A DNA stretch of 57,139 bases from NCBI GenBank assembly GCA_900544825.1, contig UQWP01000007.1:1-57139 (forward strand), in the 5' to 3' direction. Of this stretch, positions 1-9,433 are shown in pieces. The first letter of the stretch is position 1, and every line of letters begins with the position of its first letter. The stretch is from an uncultured Prevotella sp. Its GTDB lineage: Bacteria; Bacteroidota; Bacteroidia; Bacteroidales; Bacteroidaceae. Position numbers and translations under genes: made by a program. Under the pieces are notes generated by a model. That model worked only from the letters and a program-made list of their open reading frames with translations. It had not been told where the DNA came from and made no database searches.

Positions 1-62
<62 letters not shown>

Positions 63-323
63 AAAATATCATTTTTACTTCTTGCCTCATTGCTGAAACA
101 ATCGGTGTTTGTTGTCTGTACTTAGGACGAATATCCTTTTCGTTTATTGAAGCTTAGTAAACCTGACTTGTCAATTACTTGACGGTTCGTTTCTTTTACC
201 CAGTCAACTTTCTTATTTCTAAGAAGTTAACCGCTTCTTGTACTACTTGTCTGTTTATGTAAAATCTTTCAAAGAACTCTTTCTTTAGTTGCTTAGAGAA
301 AGTGTATTTCTCAAAAGCGAGTG

Positions 324-355
324 CAAAAGTACTAACTATTTTTCATTCCACCAAA
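324..355 (-). promoter_or_regulatory. rRNA operon promoter, proximal
   Basis: On the minus strand there is TTTG (352-355), a 20-base spacer and TACTTTTG (324-331), an exact match to the Bacteroidota housekeeping promoter. Transcription would start near 317 and give a leader of about 255 nt before 16S. The leader, bases 63-317, contains no gene. Confidence 0.75.
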
Positions 356-481
356 TTTTCAGAGAAGAAAGTTGTATTTTTCTTTCAAATTTAACACTTC
401 TAAACACTTTCCGCATTAAAAAACCATTCTTCTCCTAATTATATATATACGCGCGAAAGAACGTTTGTGTTCGGACACACA

Positions 482-515
482 CAAAAGTAGATGCATTCTG
501 GGCTTTTCTACCAAA
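482..515 (-). promoter_or_regulatory. rRNA operon promoter, distal
   Basis: A second TACTTTTG box (482-489, minus) has TTTG at 512-515, a 22-base spacer. Tandem promoters are usual for rRNA operons. The two boxes lie about 158 bp apart. Confidence 0.55.
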
Positions 516-543
516 TGTATAGAGAACTACTCTCAAAAATGCC

Positions 544-874
544 CTTCACCCTTCACCTTTTCGTCTGAAACCCCGATAAACACTAGGGTTGTGAGAGGTG
601 AAGGATTAAGATAACCCTTCACCCACCCTTCACCACCCTTCACCCTTCATGCTTTTTAGAAAAACGACTCCATCTACTTCTATTGTCAAAGATGCAACCA
701 TCAATGATGACCAACTTTAGGCTTAAATGATGACCAGTTCTAGACTTAAATGATTGCAGAACCTTGTGATAAGGTGAAAGGTGGGTGAAGGGTGGGTGAA
801 GGGCTGAGACAACCCTTCACCTCCTGCAACCCTAGTGTTTATCGGGGTTTCAGACGAAAAGGTGAAGGGTGAAG
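544..874. repeat. 331-bp element with 47-bp perfect inverted arms and CCTTCACC repeats
   Basis: Bases 544-590 are the exact reverse complement of 828-874. Inside the arms lie further clusters of CCCTTCACC on the left (about 596-650) and GGGTGAAGG on the right (about 776-803), so the element is a nested palindrome. Its centre (703-760) holds a 23-bp tandem repeat, two full copies plus a partial third, each starting AATGATGACC or a variant. No open reading frame fits. It may be a MITE-like or REP-like element. It is not the terminal repeat of any IS family I can name. Confidence 0.7.
703..760. repeat. 23-bp tandem repeat in the element centre
   Basis: Units start at 703, 726 and 749, exactly 23 bp apart. 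They begin AATGATGACC, AATGATGACC and AATGATTGCA, and the first two end in TAGGCTTA and TAGACTTA. This is the unpaired loop of the surrounding inverted repeat. Confidence 0.6.
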
Positions 875-988
875 AGTAAAAGCGAGAGTAGGATTTTTAC
901 GAGCAAATCGCCTCTGATTATAGGCCGAGAGGAGTGGTCGAAGCGAAGCGATGGTCCTGAGGAACTCTTTCTCCCGACGTATCGATTC

Positions 989-1049
989 TTGCCTGGCAAT
1001 GGCACAATGTTGCCCTGACAAAGGGCAATATCTTGCCATAACCAGGCAA
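989..1049. repeat. Nested hairpin built from TTGCC/GGCAA arms
   Basis: TTGCCTGG (989-996) pairs with CCAGGCAA (1042-1049). Inside are a GGCA/TGCC pair and a TTGCCCT/AGGGCAA pair around GACA. There is no T-run on either side, so it is not a classic terminator. It lies upstream of the promoter of the next gene. A short palindrome (CCGTAAAATTACGG) follows at about 1066-1079. Confidence 0.5.
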
Positions 1050-1129
1050 TAAGAGGAATAAGACTCCGTAAAATTACGGAATAAATGTTAATAATGAGCA
1101 GATATAATGGCAGATTCAATAAATGGCAT

Positions 1130-1137
1130 TATCTTTG
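1130..1137 (+). promoter_or_regulatory. -7 box for the Bax inhibitor-1 family gene
   Basis: TATCTTTG followed by CACC matches the Bacteroidota TAnnTTTG box. No clear -33 TTTG is present. The expected start of transcription near 1145 leaves a leader of about 70 nt before the ATG at 1213. Confidence 0.55.
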
Positions 1138-1212
1138 CACCCGTTATATTGTGGCATAATCTGCTTTGCCATCAAGAAACAATAAAGATCAACTAAATTA
1201 GAAATTAGAATT

Positions 1213-1968
1213 ATGACAGAAAAAGAAATGTACAATCTGATAAATAGTCAGAACGGACAGTCGAGCAACGGCTTCGCTGTCAACGAGAAAGAGCGTGGAT
1301 TAAGCGGTGTATTCTCCGCACTGATGCGCAAGGTTTATACTTGGATGACATTGGCACTCGTCATTACCGGTGTTACTGCTTACGGCGTTGCCAGCAGTCC
1401 TACCCTGTTGATGACTCTGATGACAAGCCGCGGTTTGCTCTTCGGTCTTATCATTGCAGAACTCGCTTTAGTATTTATCATCACCGGAGCCTTGAACCGC
1501 CTGTCGCTGAGTACAGCTACATTGCTCTTCATCATCTACTCGGTACTGAATGGAGCCATGCTATCTTCGGTATTTGCAGTATATACAATGACCAGCATTG
1601 CCAAGGTGTTCTTCATCACCGCCGGTACATTCGGAGCGATGGCCTTCTATGGATACACCACCAAGAAGGATCTCACCTCTCTCGGCAAGATTCTCTTTAT
1701 GGCGCTGATTGGTCTGATTATTGCCACCGTAGTTAACATGTTCCTGAAGAGTTCCGGATTTGAATACATCTTGAGCTATGCGGGTGTAGCCATCTTCGTG
1801 GGTCTGACAGCATGGGACAGTCAGAAGATCAAGATGATGCTCCAGACACAGTATGATATGAGCGAGGGTGCTCAGAAGCTGGCTCTCATCGGAGCCTTGA
1901 CTTTGTATCTTGACTTCATCAACCTCTTCCTCTACCTGTTGCGTATTTTCGGAAGCAACAAGGAATAA
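1213..1968 (+). CDS. Bax inhibitor-1/YccA family membrane protein
   Basis: The 251-residue protein is almost wholly hydrophobic after a polar N-terminus of about 35 residues. It has about seven membrane segments and an SxxG-rich core ending in a short charged tail. The pattern, with TAWDSQKIK near residue 205 and a final segment rich in L, Y and F, is typical of the BI-1/YccA (UPF0005) family. Members are inner-membrane proteins; E. coli YccA modulates FtsH, and others act as pH-sensitive calcium leak channels. The exact role here is unknown. The gene stands alone, with its own -7 box upstream and a strong terminator after it. Confidence 0.9.
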   Translation: MTEKEMYNLINSQNGQSSNGFAVNEKERGLSGVFSALMRKVYTWMTLALVITGVTAYGVASSPTLLMTLMTSRGLLFGLIIAELALVFIITGALNRLSLSTATLLFIIYSVLNGAMLSSVFAVYTMTSIAKVFFITAGTFGAMAFYGYTTKKDLTSLGKILFMALIGLIIATVVNMFLKSSGFEYILSYAGVAIFVGLTAWDSQKIKMMLQTQYDMSEGAQKLALIGALTLYLDFINLFLYLLRIFGSNKE

Positions 1969-2024
1969 GAGAAACATCACTTAAAACACCAAAAAGAGAG
2001 TTTTAAGATCATCATAAACAAAAG

Positions 2025-2066
2025 AAAGGTTGGCCTGCCCTCTTCGGGTTAGCCAACCTTTTTTTT
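2025..2066 (+). terminator. Rho-independent terminator of the BI-1 gene
   Basis: AAAGGTTGGC (2025-2034) pairs with GCCAACCTTT (2052-2061) and is followed by a run of T. It ends the BI-1 transcript. Bases 2067-2273 hold no recognisable gene. Confidence 0.85.
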
Positions 2067-2273
2067 GATTTGTGTCCATCAAAAGCAAATGATAAGTAAA
2101 CCTAATCTAGAAAATTCTGCCACAAAGATACAACTTTTCCCGAAACCTCGGGTGTCATTGGGTAAAAACATAGGTTCAAAAGAACAAAATCTTCCCTCAC
2201 ACCCCGACTCTTCAAGGAGTCATTGCGTAAATTCCAGAGAGTCATTGCATCAATTCTATTGATTATCTGACAC

Positions 2274-2889
2274 TTACATTTGCGCACGATATTCATTAGG
2301 CGAACATTCGTGTGCAGCGACAAAAACCCTGCGAAAAGTGGAAACTGAATTGAATCCAGACTTCTCTGCCACTTCCAATATCGTATAAGAGGATGTGCGA
2401 AGCAGCTGGGTAGCATGTGTCAGTTCATCGATTACCGACTCATGCTTATAGACAAAATAGCATATAAACATCCATATAGCCAGAGACAACACCATGTAGA
2501 GATCACCAAAATCGACATTGATGACAAAGCAGCTCATCGTCCAGATAATCAATATCAGGAAACAACTGCTCAGGATAGCCAGAAGCCAGTTGAGATTGAT
2601 GTTCTCCTGATAAGAAAACCGCTCCTTCAGCTGGCGATGATAGCGCCTGATGAGGAAGAACATCACGATGAAAGTGGTAAGACCATAAACTGCTCCCCAC
2701 ACCGCAAGGATGTAGAAATAGATACTGTTGCCCGTCACGCAGTAAATGTTCAGGCACTGTGCATCTACTATCAGCATCAAGATCATGATGAGGCGAAAGA
2801 GCCTGTCACTGCCCTTGCGCCGGAACATCCATGCCATCATGGAAAAACATCATGCTCATGCCATAAACGAATCCCGTTATTGCATTCAT
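2274..2889 (-). pseudogene. Degraded membrane-anchored AraC-type regulator
   Basis: The minus-strand frame opening at 2889 starts with the short TM-like stretch expected of Bacteroidales 6-TM AraC regulators, but it runs into a stop. The continuation (open from 2840) is in another frame, so there is a frameshift near 2840. The rest shows about five membrane segments and then the second AraC helix-turn-helix, with motifs AEKSGFNSVSTFRRVF and SPNEYR at the C-terminus. The first helix-turn-helix, about 45 residues between VIDEL and THATQLL, is missing. Two independent lesions point to a dead gene. An intact relative might have controlled the glycan operon to its right. Confidence 0.7.
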
Positions 2890-2973
2890 AAGTTACTTAT
2901 CATTTTATCAGTTCAGTATAATAGGTCTGGTAGAATGCCCAGACATTTCTTTTCATCTGGGTATTTCTACTGA

Positions 2974-5900
2974 TTATTTCATCTGGAAATGCAATTCTCC
3001 ACCACTCAATATCTGCTGATGAGAGAGGCGATAGTCACCGAAAGGCTTGCCATTGAGAGTTGCCGACTGGATGAGATAATCATCCATGTGCTGGCGATTG
3101 GCAGAAAGAATGAACTTCCTGCCGTTTTCCAGATTCAGAGTAACCTTGTCAAAGCTTGGAGTACCTATATAATAATAAGGTGTACCCGGACATACCGGAT
3201 AGAATCCGATAGACGAGAACACATACCATGCCGACATCTGTCCCGCATCATCATTTCCCGACAATCCGCCCGGCGTATCATTATATTCGGTCTGGAGAAT
3301 ATGATGCACCCGCTCCTGCGTTTTTTCTGGAGCTCCTGCAGCGTCGTAAAGATAGGCTACCTGATGACAAGGTTCATTACCATGCCAATACCATCCGTTA
3401 TCAAACATCTTGTCGAGTCGGGCTATCACCTTCTCGTTGCGAACAGGAGTTTCGCCCTTCTTCTCCATCTTCCTTTCCGTCTTTTCTATCTGCTTTTCCA
3501 GCTTATCCATCGGTTTGCTGTTTCTGATTACCTCAAACAGACCTTCCGGGTTCTGCGGAACATACCAGGTATAATGACAGGTAGCACCCTCGGTGATGTA
3601 ACTCTTGCGGTGTACCAGGTCTTCATTATTCTCCCACTTTCCGTTCTCGTATCTGCCATCTGCCCATCCGGTAGCAGGATTGATGACATTGCGCCAGTTC
3701 TCGGAACGGCGCATCAGATCGTTGTAATCCTCCAGATACTTCTGGCGCAGAGTGGCATCCTGACAGGAATCATGCAGCGCCTTCGCCATCTGTGCCACGG
3801 CATAATCATCATAGGCATACTCCAGGGTACGGGAAGTCTGCTCGTTGGTATGAAAGGCTTCCTCCACCATATCCTCCAACGGAATATAGCCATTATCCAT
3901 ATACGAATTGATGGCACGTCGGCCCTTTCCATCCCGATAATCCTTCACCAGATAAGGAGTAGAGAAAGCATTGAGTCGCATTCCCTCGTAAGCCTTGGCT
4001 GCATCAAAATTGCGAATGCCCTTGACATACGCATCGGCAAGAGCCGCACCCGCATGATCGCCAATCATCGCTGCCGTATAACTGTTCCAGCATGGGAAGA
4101 TAGGCATCCAGCCACCTTCCTTGTACATCTGAACCAGAGACTGCATCATCTCGCCCGACATCTTCGGAGTGATGAGACTATAGAGCGGCAACTCTGCACG
4201 ATAGATGTCCCACATGGAGAAATCGCCATATTTGCGGAGATAAGAATAGGCAGGAACAGCATAGCCCTTGGAACTCAGGGTAGCGTTGCCCATCTTCACG
4301 GTACCGGTAGAAAACTCCGGATAATCACCATTCACATCACTCATCTCATGAGGGAGGAAGGATGCACGGTAGAGAGCACCATAAAACTGGTTGACCTTGG
4401 CAGCATCCTTGCTTTCCACATCAATGGTATGAAGTCGGTCGCACCAGATTCCGGCAGCATACTCCATCATACTGTTGAAATCCAAACCGCCATACATATA
4501 GTTTTCTGCATTGAGATTCTCCACCGCATTGTCGCGGGATGTAAAGGATGTACCCGTCATCCACTCCATCGCCTTACCCGATCTGCCACGGAAGGTGAGC
4601 CAGGCGCCGATGCGTGGTTTGCCCTGCACCTTCAAACCTCTTACCATCTTCCTATCGCCCTCGAAGACACCGTAATCCACCAGGTCCTTCTCATCATAAG
4701 CCAAGACGAAATGGCCGGAGAAACCTGCCGGCTTTCCCCATCCCTGATAGATGCGATGCACCGGATTATAACCATAGACTATATGATTGATGGTATCAAT
4801 CTCGATGTATCCCTGTCCTTCATCGCTATTCGGATTGATGACAAGATGAACCAGCTCGTCCTGCTCCGGAGTAACACGGAGGAAGGAGGTATGACTCAAG
4901 GCTGTCATCTCCGCCTTCAGATGTTCATCCTTCAGGCGGACAGCATAGTAGTGAGGATGAGAGACTTCATCTTCATGGCTGAAAGCCGTAGCTCTCTGTT
5001 CTGGCTGAAGACGGAGCTTTCCACCAAGGGCTGCCACCGTGAAAGAACCATAATCCTGCGTACATCCGCCCACCAGCCAGTGGCTGCAGCGGAAGCCCTG
5101 CAGATGGGTATCCTTATAGTAATAAGGTGCGATACATTTCTGCTCTGTATCCTGCGTCTGAGGAGTCCAGAAGTTCTGACCATTCGGAACGAGAACAGCA
5201 GGGATAGTTTGTCCATGTTCCTCACTACCCTTTCCGAACATGCCGGCAGTCTGGGTATTTGCCTGTGCCGTACCCACCATCGTATTGATGGCATTGAGCT
5301 GGCGGATATGTTCCAGACGATGGATCCGCTCATGCATTTCCTGCTTCCAGACATTCCAGGAATAGTAATGCGTGCCATAGATCACCTGTCCTACAGGAGA
5401 AAGCATGACATCCCGCTCATTGAGCATGAACTTCACCAGCACGCTATCCTTCGCATTCTTATAGAATATCATCTGGAGATTGGCAGCCATCGGAACCACA
5501 CGGTCCATCTTTTCCGTTTCATCTCCCAAGACCACCTGACTTGCCTCTTCACGTGCTCCTGCCGGAGGAACATTTACATCGAAGAGAAGAGACAAGAGAC
5601 GGTAAAGGGCAGTATCATGACCAAAGCGAAGCGTTGCCGATGACTTGACAGAACACAAAGCCCGATCAGCCTCCGCCTCGATATTCTGCCATAAGGAGAT
5701 GGCACTACGGGCAGGAATATCCTCATTCGTCGCCACGGTACCATTGTTGATAGTCATCCGAAGATTATTGGCATCATAGATGGCACGGAACTCATCATCC
5801 GTGAAAAGTGCATTCAAGCCATCCTCTATATCCTGCGGATAAGAAGAGAAATCCAAGCCTACATCCTGAATGGAAGAAGCCACCGTATGCATCTCGGTCA

Positions 5901-6603
5901 TCAGCTTCAAGGGTTCATCCACCTTAGAGACATCCTTAAACAACTGAAGAAGGAAACGGCGAGGTGAAACCTGAGCCTGCACATGGGTACGGTTCTCCAG
6001 AGCCTTCACTTCGGGAGATGCGTAGGCTATCCAAGCCATATCGGCAGAATCGGTCTTGACATCCAGGTTCAAACCCGGCTGGAGGGTATGCAACTCCGAA
6101 GTAAAAGCCAGCATACTCTTGGCGCATCGATCCACCACACTGGAACGAGCCTTTACTGCATTACCCGCAGCAAAGATCTGTGGATAACGCTCAAACATAC
6201 GATGAGCGATGCCCTGATGCTGAAGAGCACCCAGCTTGCTCAATTTTCCACCATTACCCTTGGCGTTTTCCCATACCCGCTGCAGCATTCCCTTCACCTG
6301 CAAGCCAAGCGGAGTGAGATTACTCTCATCTTCAAAATGCTTGCAGATCCAGACATACCGGTCATCCTTCGGCATCCAACGGGAGCCATGGCGACCGTAA
6401 TGACTGATATAAAAAGGTGCAAATCCCTGAGGAACATTCAGAGAATCAGAGATCACATAAGTAGCCGTACCAAAAGTTCCTGTCTTGGCAGAAGGACCTT
6501 CCGGATAAGCATAATAGACGCCACCCATCTGCTTGCGGGTCTGAGCCTGCATGGATAGCACGCAAGCCAAAGAGATATATAATAATGTTATTTTTCTGTT
6601 CAT
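2974..6603 (-). CDS. Histidine phosphatase - GH92 alpha-mannosidase fusion
   Basis: The start at 6603 gives a signal peptide (hydrophobic to about residue 18, then QAQT) and a 1209-residue secreted protein. The upstream in-frame start at 6714 would put 37 odd residues before the signal and overlap the preceding gene. Residues 60-460 are a branch-2 histidine phosphatase: RHGSR at about 71-75 holds the catalytic His, and FGHD at about 326 is the proton-donor HD motif. Residues about 470-1209 are a GH92 Ca-dependent exo-alpha-mannosidase, with EPCHQVAYLY and GNDDAGQMSAW near 1118. The family norm EPSHH is altered to EPCHQ. One protein could strip phosphate and mannose from phosphomannan or glycans, which is inference. 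It lies 28 bp after a broken GH92 gene and is the only intact catalytic gene of this operon. Confidence 0.88.
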   Translation of the reverse strand: MNRKITLLYISLACVLSMQAQTRKQMGGVYYAYPEGPSAKTGTFGTATYVISDSLNVPQGFAPFYISHYGRHGSRWMPKDDRYVWICKHFEDESNLTPLGLQVKGMLQRVWENAKGNGGKLSKLGALQHQGIAHRMFERYPQIFAAGNAVKARSSVVDRCAKSMLAFTSELHTLQPGLNLDVKTDSADMAWIAYASPEVKALENRTHVQAQVSPRRFLLQLFKDVSKVDEPLKLMTEMHTVASSIQDVGLDFSSYPQDIEDGLNALFTDDEFRAIYDANNLRMTINNGTVATNEDIPARSAISLWQNIEAEADRALCSVKSSATLRFGHDTALYRLLSLLFDVNVPPAGAREEASQVVLGDETEKMDRVVPMAANLQMIFYKNAKDSVLVKFMLNERDVMLSPVGQVIYGTHYYSWNVWKQEMHERIHRLEHIRQLNAINTMVGTAQANTQTAGMFGKGSEEHGQTIPAVLVPNGQNFWTPQTQDTEQKCIAPYYYKDTHLQGFRCSHWLVGGCTQDYGSFTVAALGGKLRLQPEQRATAFSHEDEVSHPHYYAVRLKDEHLKAEMTALSHTSFLRVTPEQDELVHLVINPNSDEGQGYIEIDTINHIVYGYNPVHRIYQGWGKPAGFSGHFVLAYDEKDLVDYGVFEGDRKMVRGLKVQGKPRIGAWLTFRGRSGKAMEWMTGTSFTSRDNAVENLNAENYMYGGLDFNSMMEYAAGIWCDRLHTIDVESKDAAKVNQFYGALYRASFLPHEMSDVNGDYPEFSTGTVKMGNATLSSKGYAVPAYSYLRKYGDFSMWDIYRAELPLYSLITPKMSGEMMQSLVQMYKEGGWMPIFPCWNSYTAAMIGDHAGAALADAYVKGIRNFDAAKAYEGMRLNAFSTPYLVKDYRDGKGRRAINSYMDNGYIPLEDMVEEAFHTNEQTSRTLEYAYDDYAVAQMAKALHDSCQDATLRQKYLEDYNDLMRRSENWRNVINPATGWADGRYENGKWENNEDLVHRKSYITEGATCHYTWYVPQNPEGLFEVIRNSKPMDKLEKQIEKTERKMEKKGETPVRNEKVIARLDKMFDNGWYWHGNEPCHQVAYLYDAAGAPEKTQERVHHILQTEYNDTPGGLSGNDDAGQMSAWYVFSSIGFYPVCPGTPYYYIGTPSFDKVTLNLENGRKFILSANRQHMDDYLIQSATLNGKPFGDYRLSHQQILSGGELHFQMK

Positions 6604-6631
6604 ATAATAATCAAACGGAGAATACTCCTTT

Positions 6632-8686
6632 TTATTGCTTTTCCAAGCGCCAATCAATACCCAACAGATTTCCTTCCATACGCAGCACCCAAGGGAGACT
6701 GAGGTTTGTAGCAATCTGCATCATGGTTCCATCCTGTTCAGCCTTGACGGTGATGCTCTTCTCATCTGCTGATATTTTCCGCCATAAGATTCCATTATAG
6801 ACAAAGGATCCATTTGCCAGAAGCTGGCGCAGCGCCTTTCGGGAGATAAACAGGAAGGTGCCGTCACGCATTCCCTTGTTGGAAAGCATATCGCACACAT
6901 AGAGATTCCTGCCTTTCTGCGGACTATCCCAACAGAAGCCATCAGCCTCATCCACCACCTTGCGAGGAATCAGATAGAGAGATTGATTACATTTCAGTAT
7001 AAGCGTATCTGCCATACTCGTAGAATCCACTCCTACCTCCCAATTACGATACTGTCGGTTGACAATGAAGCGGACCACATACTGCGCCGGAATAGTTATC
7101 AAATACTTATCCACAGGTTGTGCAAAAACTGTGGATTTCTCTTTTTCTTTCATTATCAGCAGTTTCTGCGTTTTATCAACACCCTTTTCCTCAGTTTTAA
7201 AATCAGGAAGAACAAGTTTTCCACCATTTATCAACACATCGTGAGTTATGAACATCTGCTTCCATTGCTCTCCTTCTCTCACCACCTTCAAGTCCTTGCC
7301 ATTGGACAGATGGATGGTGTATTCAGGAATCATCGGCGAACCTACGATATAGAGATTCTGACCGGCTATCGGATAGAATCCCAGCATATTGAAAACGAGC
7401 CAAGACGACATTGCGCCCCCATCATCATCCGTTAGCGGCACTTCGGCATCCTTAATCATCTCCTTCAGCGCCAGCTGATAATCGATACCCTTCATTCCTT
7501 TGGCAAAGGCATCGGCTATGACTATATCCGCATTGCTGCCACCCTGCGTTCTGCCGTTCCAGTTGCCACTTCTAGCATCTGGCATATAGCCGTCATGCTT
7601 GTAGATATTGAGCAGGGAATTGACCATATCCCGCTGCTGCGGTTCCTCAATCAAGGTAAGCAAAGGCATAGAAGTACGGTAAGTATCCCAGATGGCATAG
7701 TAATCGTCATAATACGGCGTAGCGGAGAAATGAGGATTTTCACCCGACTTATCCACAGGCATCAGCATCGTATGATAAAGGGCTGTATAAAACATCCGTT
7801 TCTGCTTTTCGGTACCTGCGATTTCAATCTTTCTCAACTTCTCGTTCCAGGTTTTCCGCACATTCTTCAACTGGGTATCGAAACCACAGGCAGGGATATT
7901 CCTCCTGGCTTGGGCGATACTGATATGCGAAATACCGACCTTCAGATTGACTGTACTTTTCGAGAAGGCAACGCCCAATCTTGTCTTTGATTCCTTCACC
8001 TTATTATATAGAGACGCATCGCTATCAGATAGAGGCACATCGCTATTTTAAAAAGGCGCATCGCTCTGCAAATAGAAATATACGGTATAAGGTCCACCAT
8101 TGTTCCAGCCACCCCGAACCGTACTCCATCCAGAGACGGCATATTTCCCATCACAGGCTACATACGAATCCACATACTGCTGAGTTTCGCGCTTATCTGG
8201 AATCGTATCTATACTCAGGAAGGTAGCCACATCTATCTGGAGTTTTCCTTTCTGTTTTCTGCCATAATCCAGGCGATAGAAGGCACAACGTTCTGAGGCG
8301 GTAATCTCCGTCCGGATTCCATTTTCAAAAGTACAGGCATAATATCCCAGGGCAATCTTCTCATCCACCCGTTTCTGGATGATTTCCCCAGCATCCAAGA
8401 AAGACTGAATCAGGATATTGCCATACTTCTGTCCACCTCCCGTTCCACTGACATGCATCTGCGAGAATCCCTTAAGAGGCTCAGGCATCGGAGCCCATCC
8501 CGCATTCGGCATAGACACGGCATCCGGTCCCGGCTTCGCCATCCCATAAGGCATACAAGGTCCGGGGAAAGTTCTGCCCAATCCCTCACTACCGATACGT
8601 GGATCTACGTATCGGGAATAATCCTGCGCCATTGTCATCAAGAAGCCAATGGCAAAAAATATAGCTAAGAATACGCTTCTCTTCAT
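6632..8686 (-). pseudogene. GH92 alpha-mannosidase, in-frame stop and internal deletion
   Basis: From 8686 the frame codes a signal peptide and the GH92 N-terminal domain (YVDPRIGSEGLGRTFPG, GTGGGQKYG). It meets TAA at 8048-8050. The same frame continues without shift as the GH92 catalytic domain (WDTYRTSMPLLTL, GRTQGGSNADIVIADAF) to 6632. The stop lies in the first of three 21-bp tandem units (SDAPF-stop-N, SDVPLSD, SDASLYN). A second lesion is that KDAEVPL runs directly into TDDDGGAMSSWLVF at about 7410-7435. The 200 or so residues normally between these motifs, including the EPSHH segment and the catalytic acid region, are gone. A C-terminal extension of about 170 residues follows. The protein would be inactive even if the stop were read through. 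Confidence 0.85.
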
Positions 8687-8704
8687 ACGTTTTAATTAAT
8701 AAGC

Positions 8705-8739
8705 GCGCCAAAACATAAAAGATTTAACGATTTTGGCGC
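8705..8739 (-). terminator. Hairpin between the DUF4468 gene and GH92
   Basis: GCGCCAAAA (8705-8713) pairs with TTTTGGCGC (8731-8739). It follows the stop of the leftward DUF4468 gene by a few bases. There is no T-run beyond it, so it may only weaken read-through or protect the mRNA. Confidence 0.4.
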
Positions 8740-8741
8740 AG

Positions 8742-9407
8742 CTATAATGCCGTTTGAATGCGATTCATCAAGACCTCCACATATCCATGACTCATCACCA
8801 ATGCCTTGCTGGAAGTTTTCTTGGTTCCATCTTTCTTCGCAAAAGGGAAACAATCATTCAGCGACCATGTTTCGTTCACAGTATATGGGGGATGCTTGTC
8901 GAAATCCTCATCCAGCATGGCACTCCAAATACCATCATCAACTTTCGTCACCTCATAGTTTGGAACGACTATCGTCAGTTTGACCTGTTCATCTTTGATG
9001 TCGCAACGCACAAGAGGGCGAATATTGACACAATAAGAGGAAAAACCACCCGAGTGATAAGCAATGCCTGGCAAATACCCCTTTGCCATGATAACCCCCA
9101 GTTCCTTGTCTGCCATCTCTATCGATGAACTAGCATTGCTAAAGGTTTTCAGAAACCAATAATTCAAATCGACAAAGAGTTCATTTTTACTCTTGCCTCG
9201 CACCGAGATAGTTTTCTCAAACGTCAAAGCATTGTCCTTGTCCAACGTATCTTTTTCGCCAAGATAAAGCGCAATGTCTTTCCATCTTTTTCCATATTGA
9301 TTAATCACGTAAGTCTCGACCTCACTTCGGCTCAATGTTTGAGCATCTACAACTAGCAAACCTGCCAAACACAGTAATAACAACAATAGATTCCTTCTCA
9401 TAATCAA
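8742..9407 (-). CDS. DUF4468-like secreted protein
   Basis: The 221-residue protein has an N-terminal signal peptide (leucine-rich to about residue 20, then VDAQT). Its core has the pattern FEKTISVRGKSKNELF, YWFLKTF and DKELGVIMAKG, which resembles the DUF4468 (TBP-like fold) proteins common in Bacteroidales. Function is unknown for the family. It lies between a GH28 stub and a broken GH92 gene in the same direction and may be co-transcribed with them. A downstream in-frame ATG at 9401 is an equally good start. No lesions are seen. Confidence 0.65.
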   Translation of the reverse strand: MIMRRNLLLLLLCLAGLLVVDAQTLSRSEVETYVINQYGKRWKDIALYLGEKDTLDKDNALTFEKTISVRGKSKNELFVDLNYWFLKTFSNASSSIEMADKELGVIMAKGYLPGIAYHSGGFSSYCVNIRPLVRCDIKDEQVKLTIVVPNYEVTKVDDGIWSAMLDEDFDKHPPYTVNETWSLNDCFPFAKKDGTKKTSSKALVMSHGYVEVLMNRIQTAL

Positions 9408-9433
9408 ACAGTTTTATCAAAATGAAACAAACT

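Noticed and set aside
1341..1736. A 131-codon alternative frame inside the BI-1 gene
   Set aside because: Overlaps a clear polytopic membrane protein in another frame and has no coding character of its own.
2989..5643. An 884-codon open frame on the plus strand
   Set aside because: It is antisense to the phosphatase-GH92 gene, whose protein has clear catalytic motifs; the plus-strand translation has no recognisable motif and is rich in Ile, His and Arg as expected of a shadow.
6632..8050. Stop-codon recoding in GH92
   Set aside because: The frame continues cleanly after the TAA, but the catalytic segment deleted at about 7420 makes a functional read-through product unlikely.
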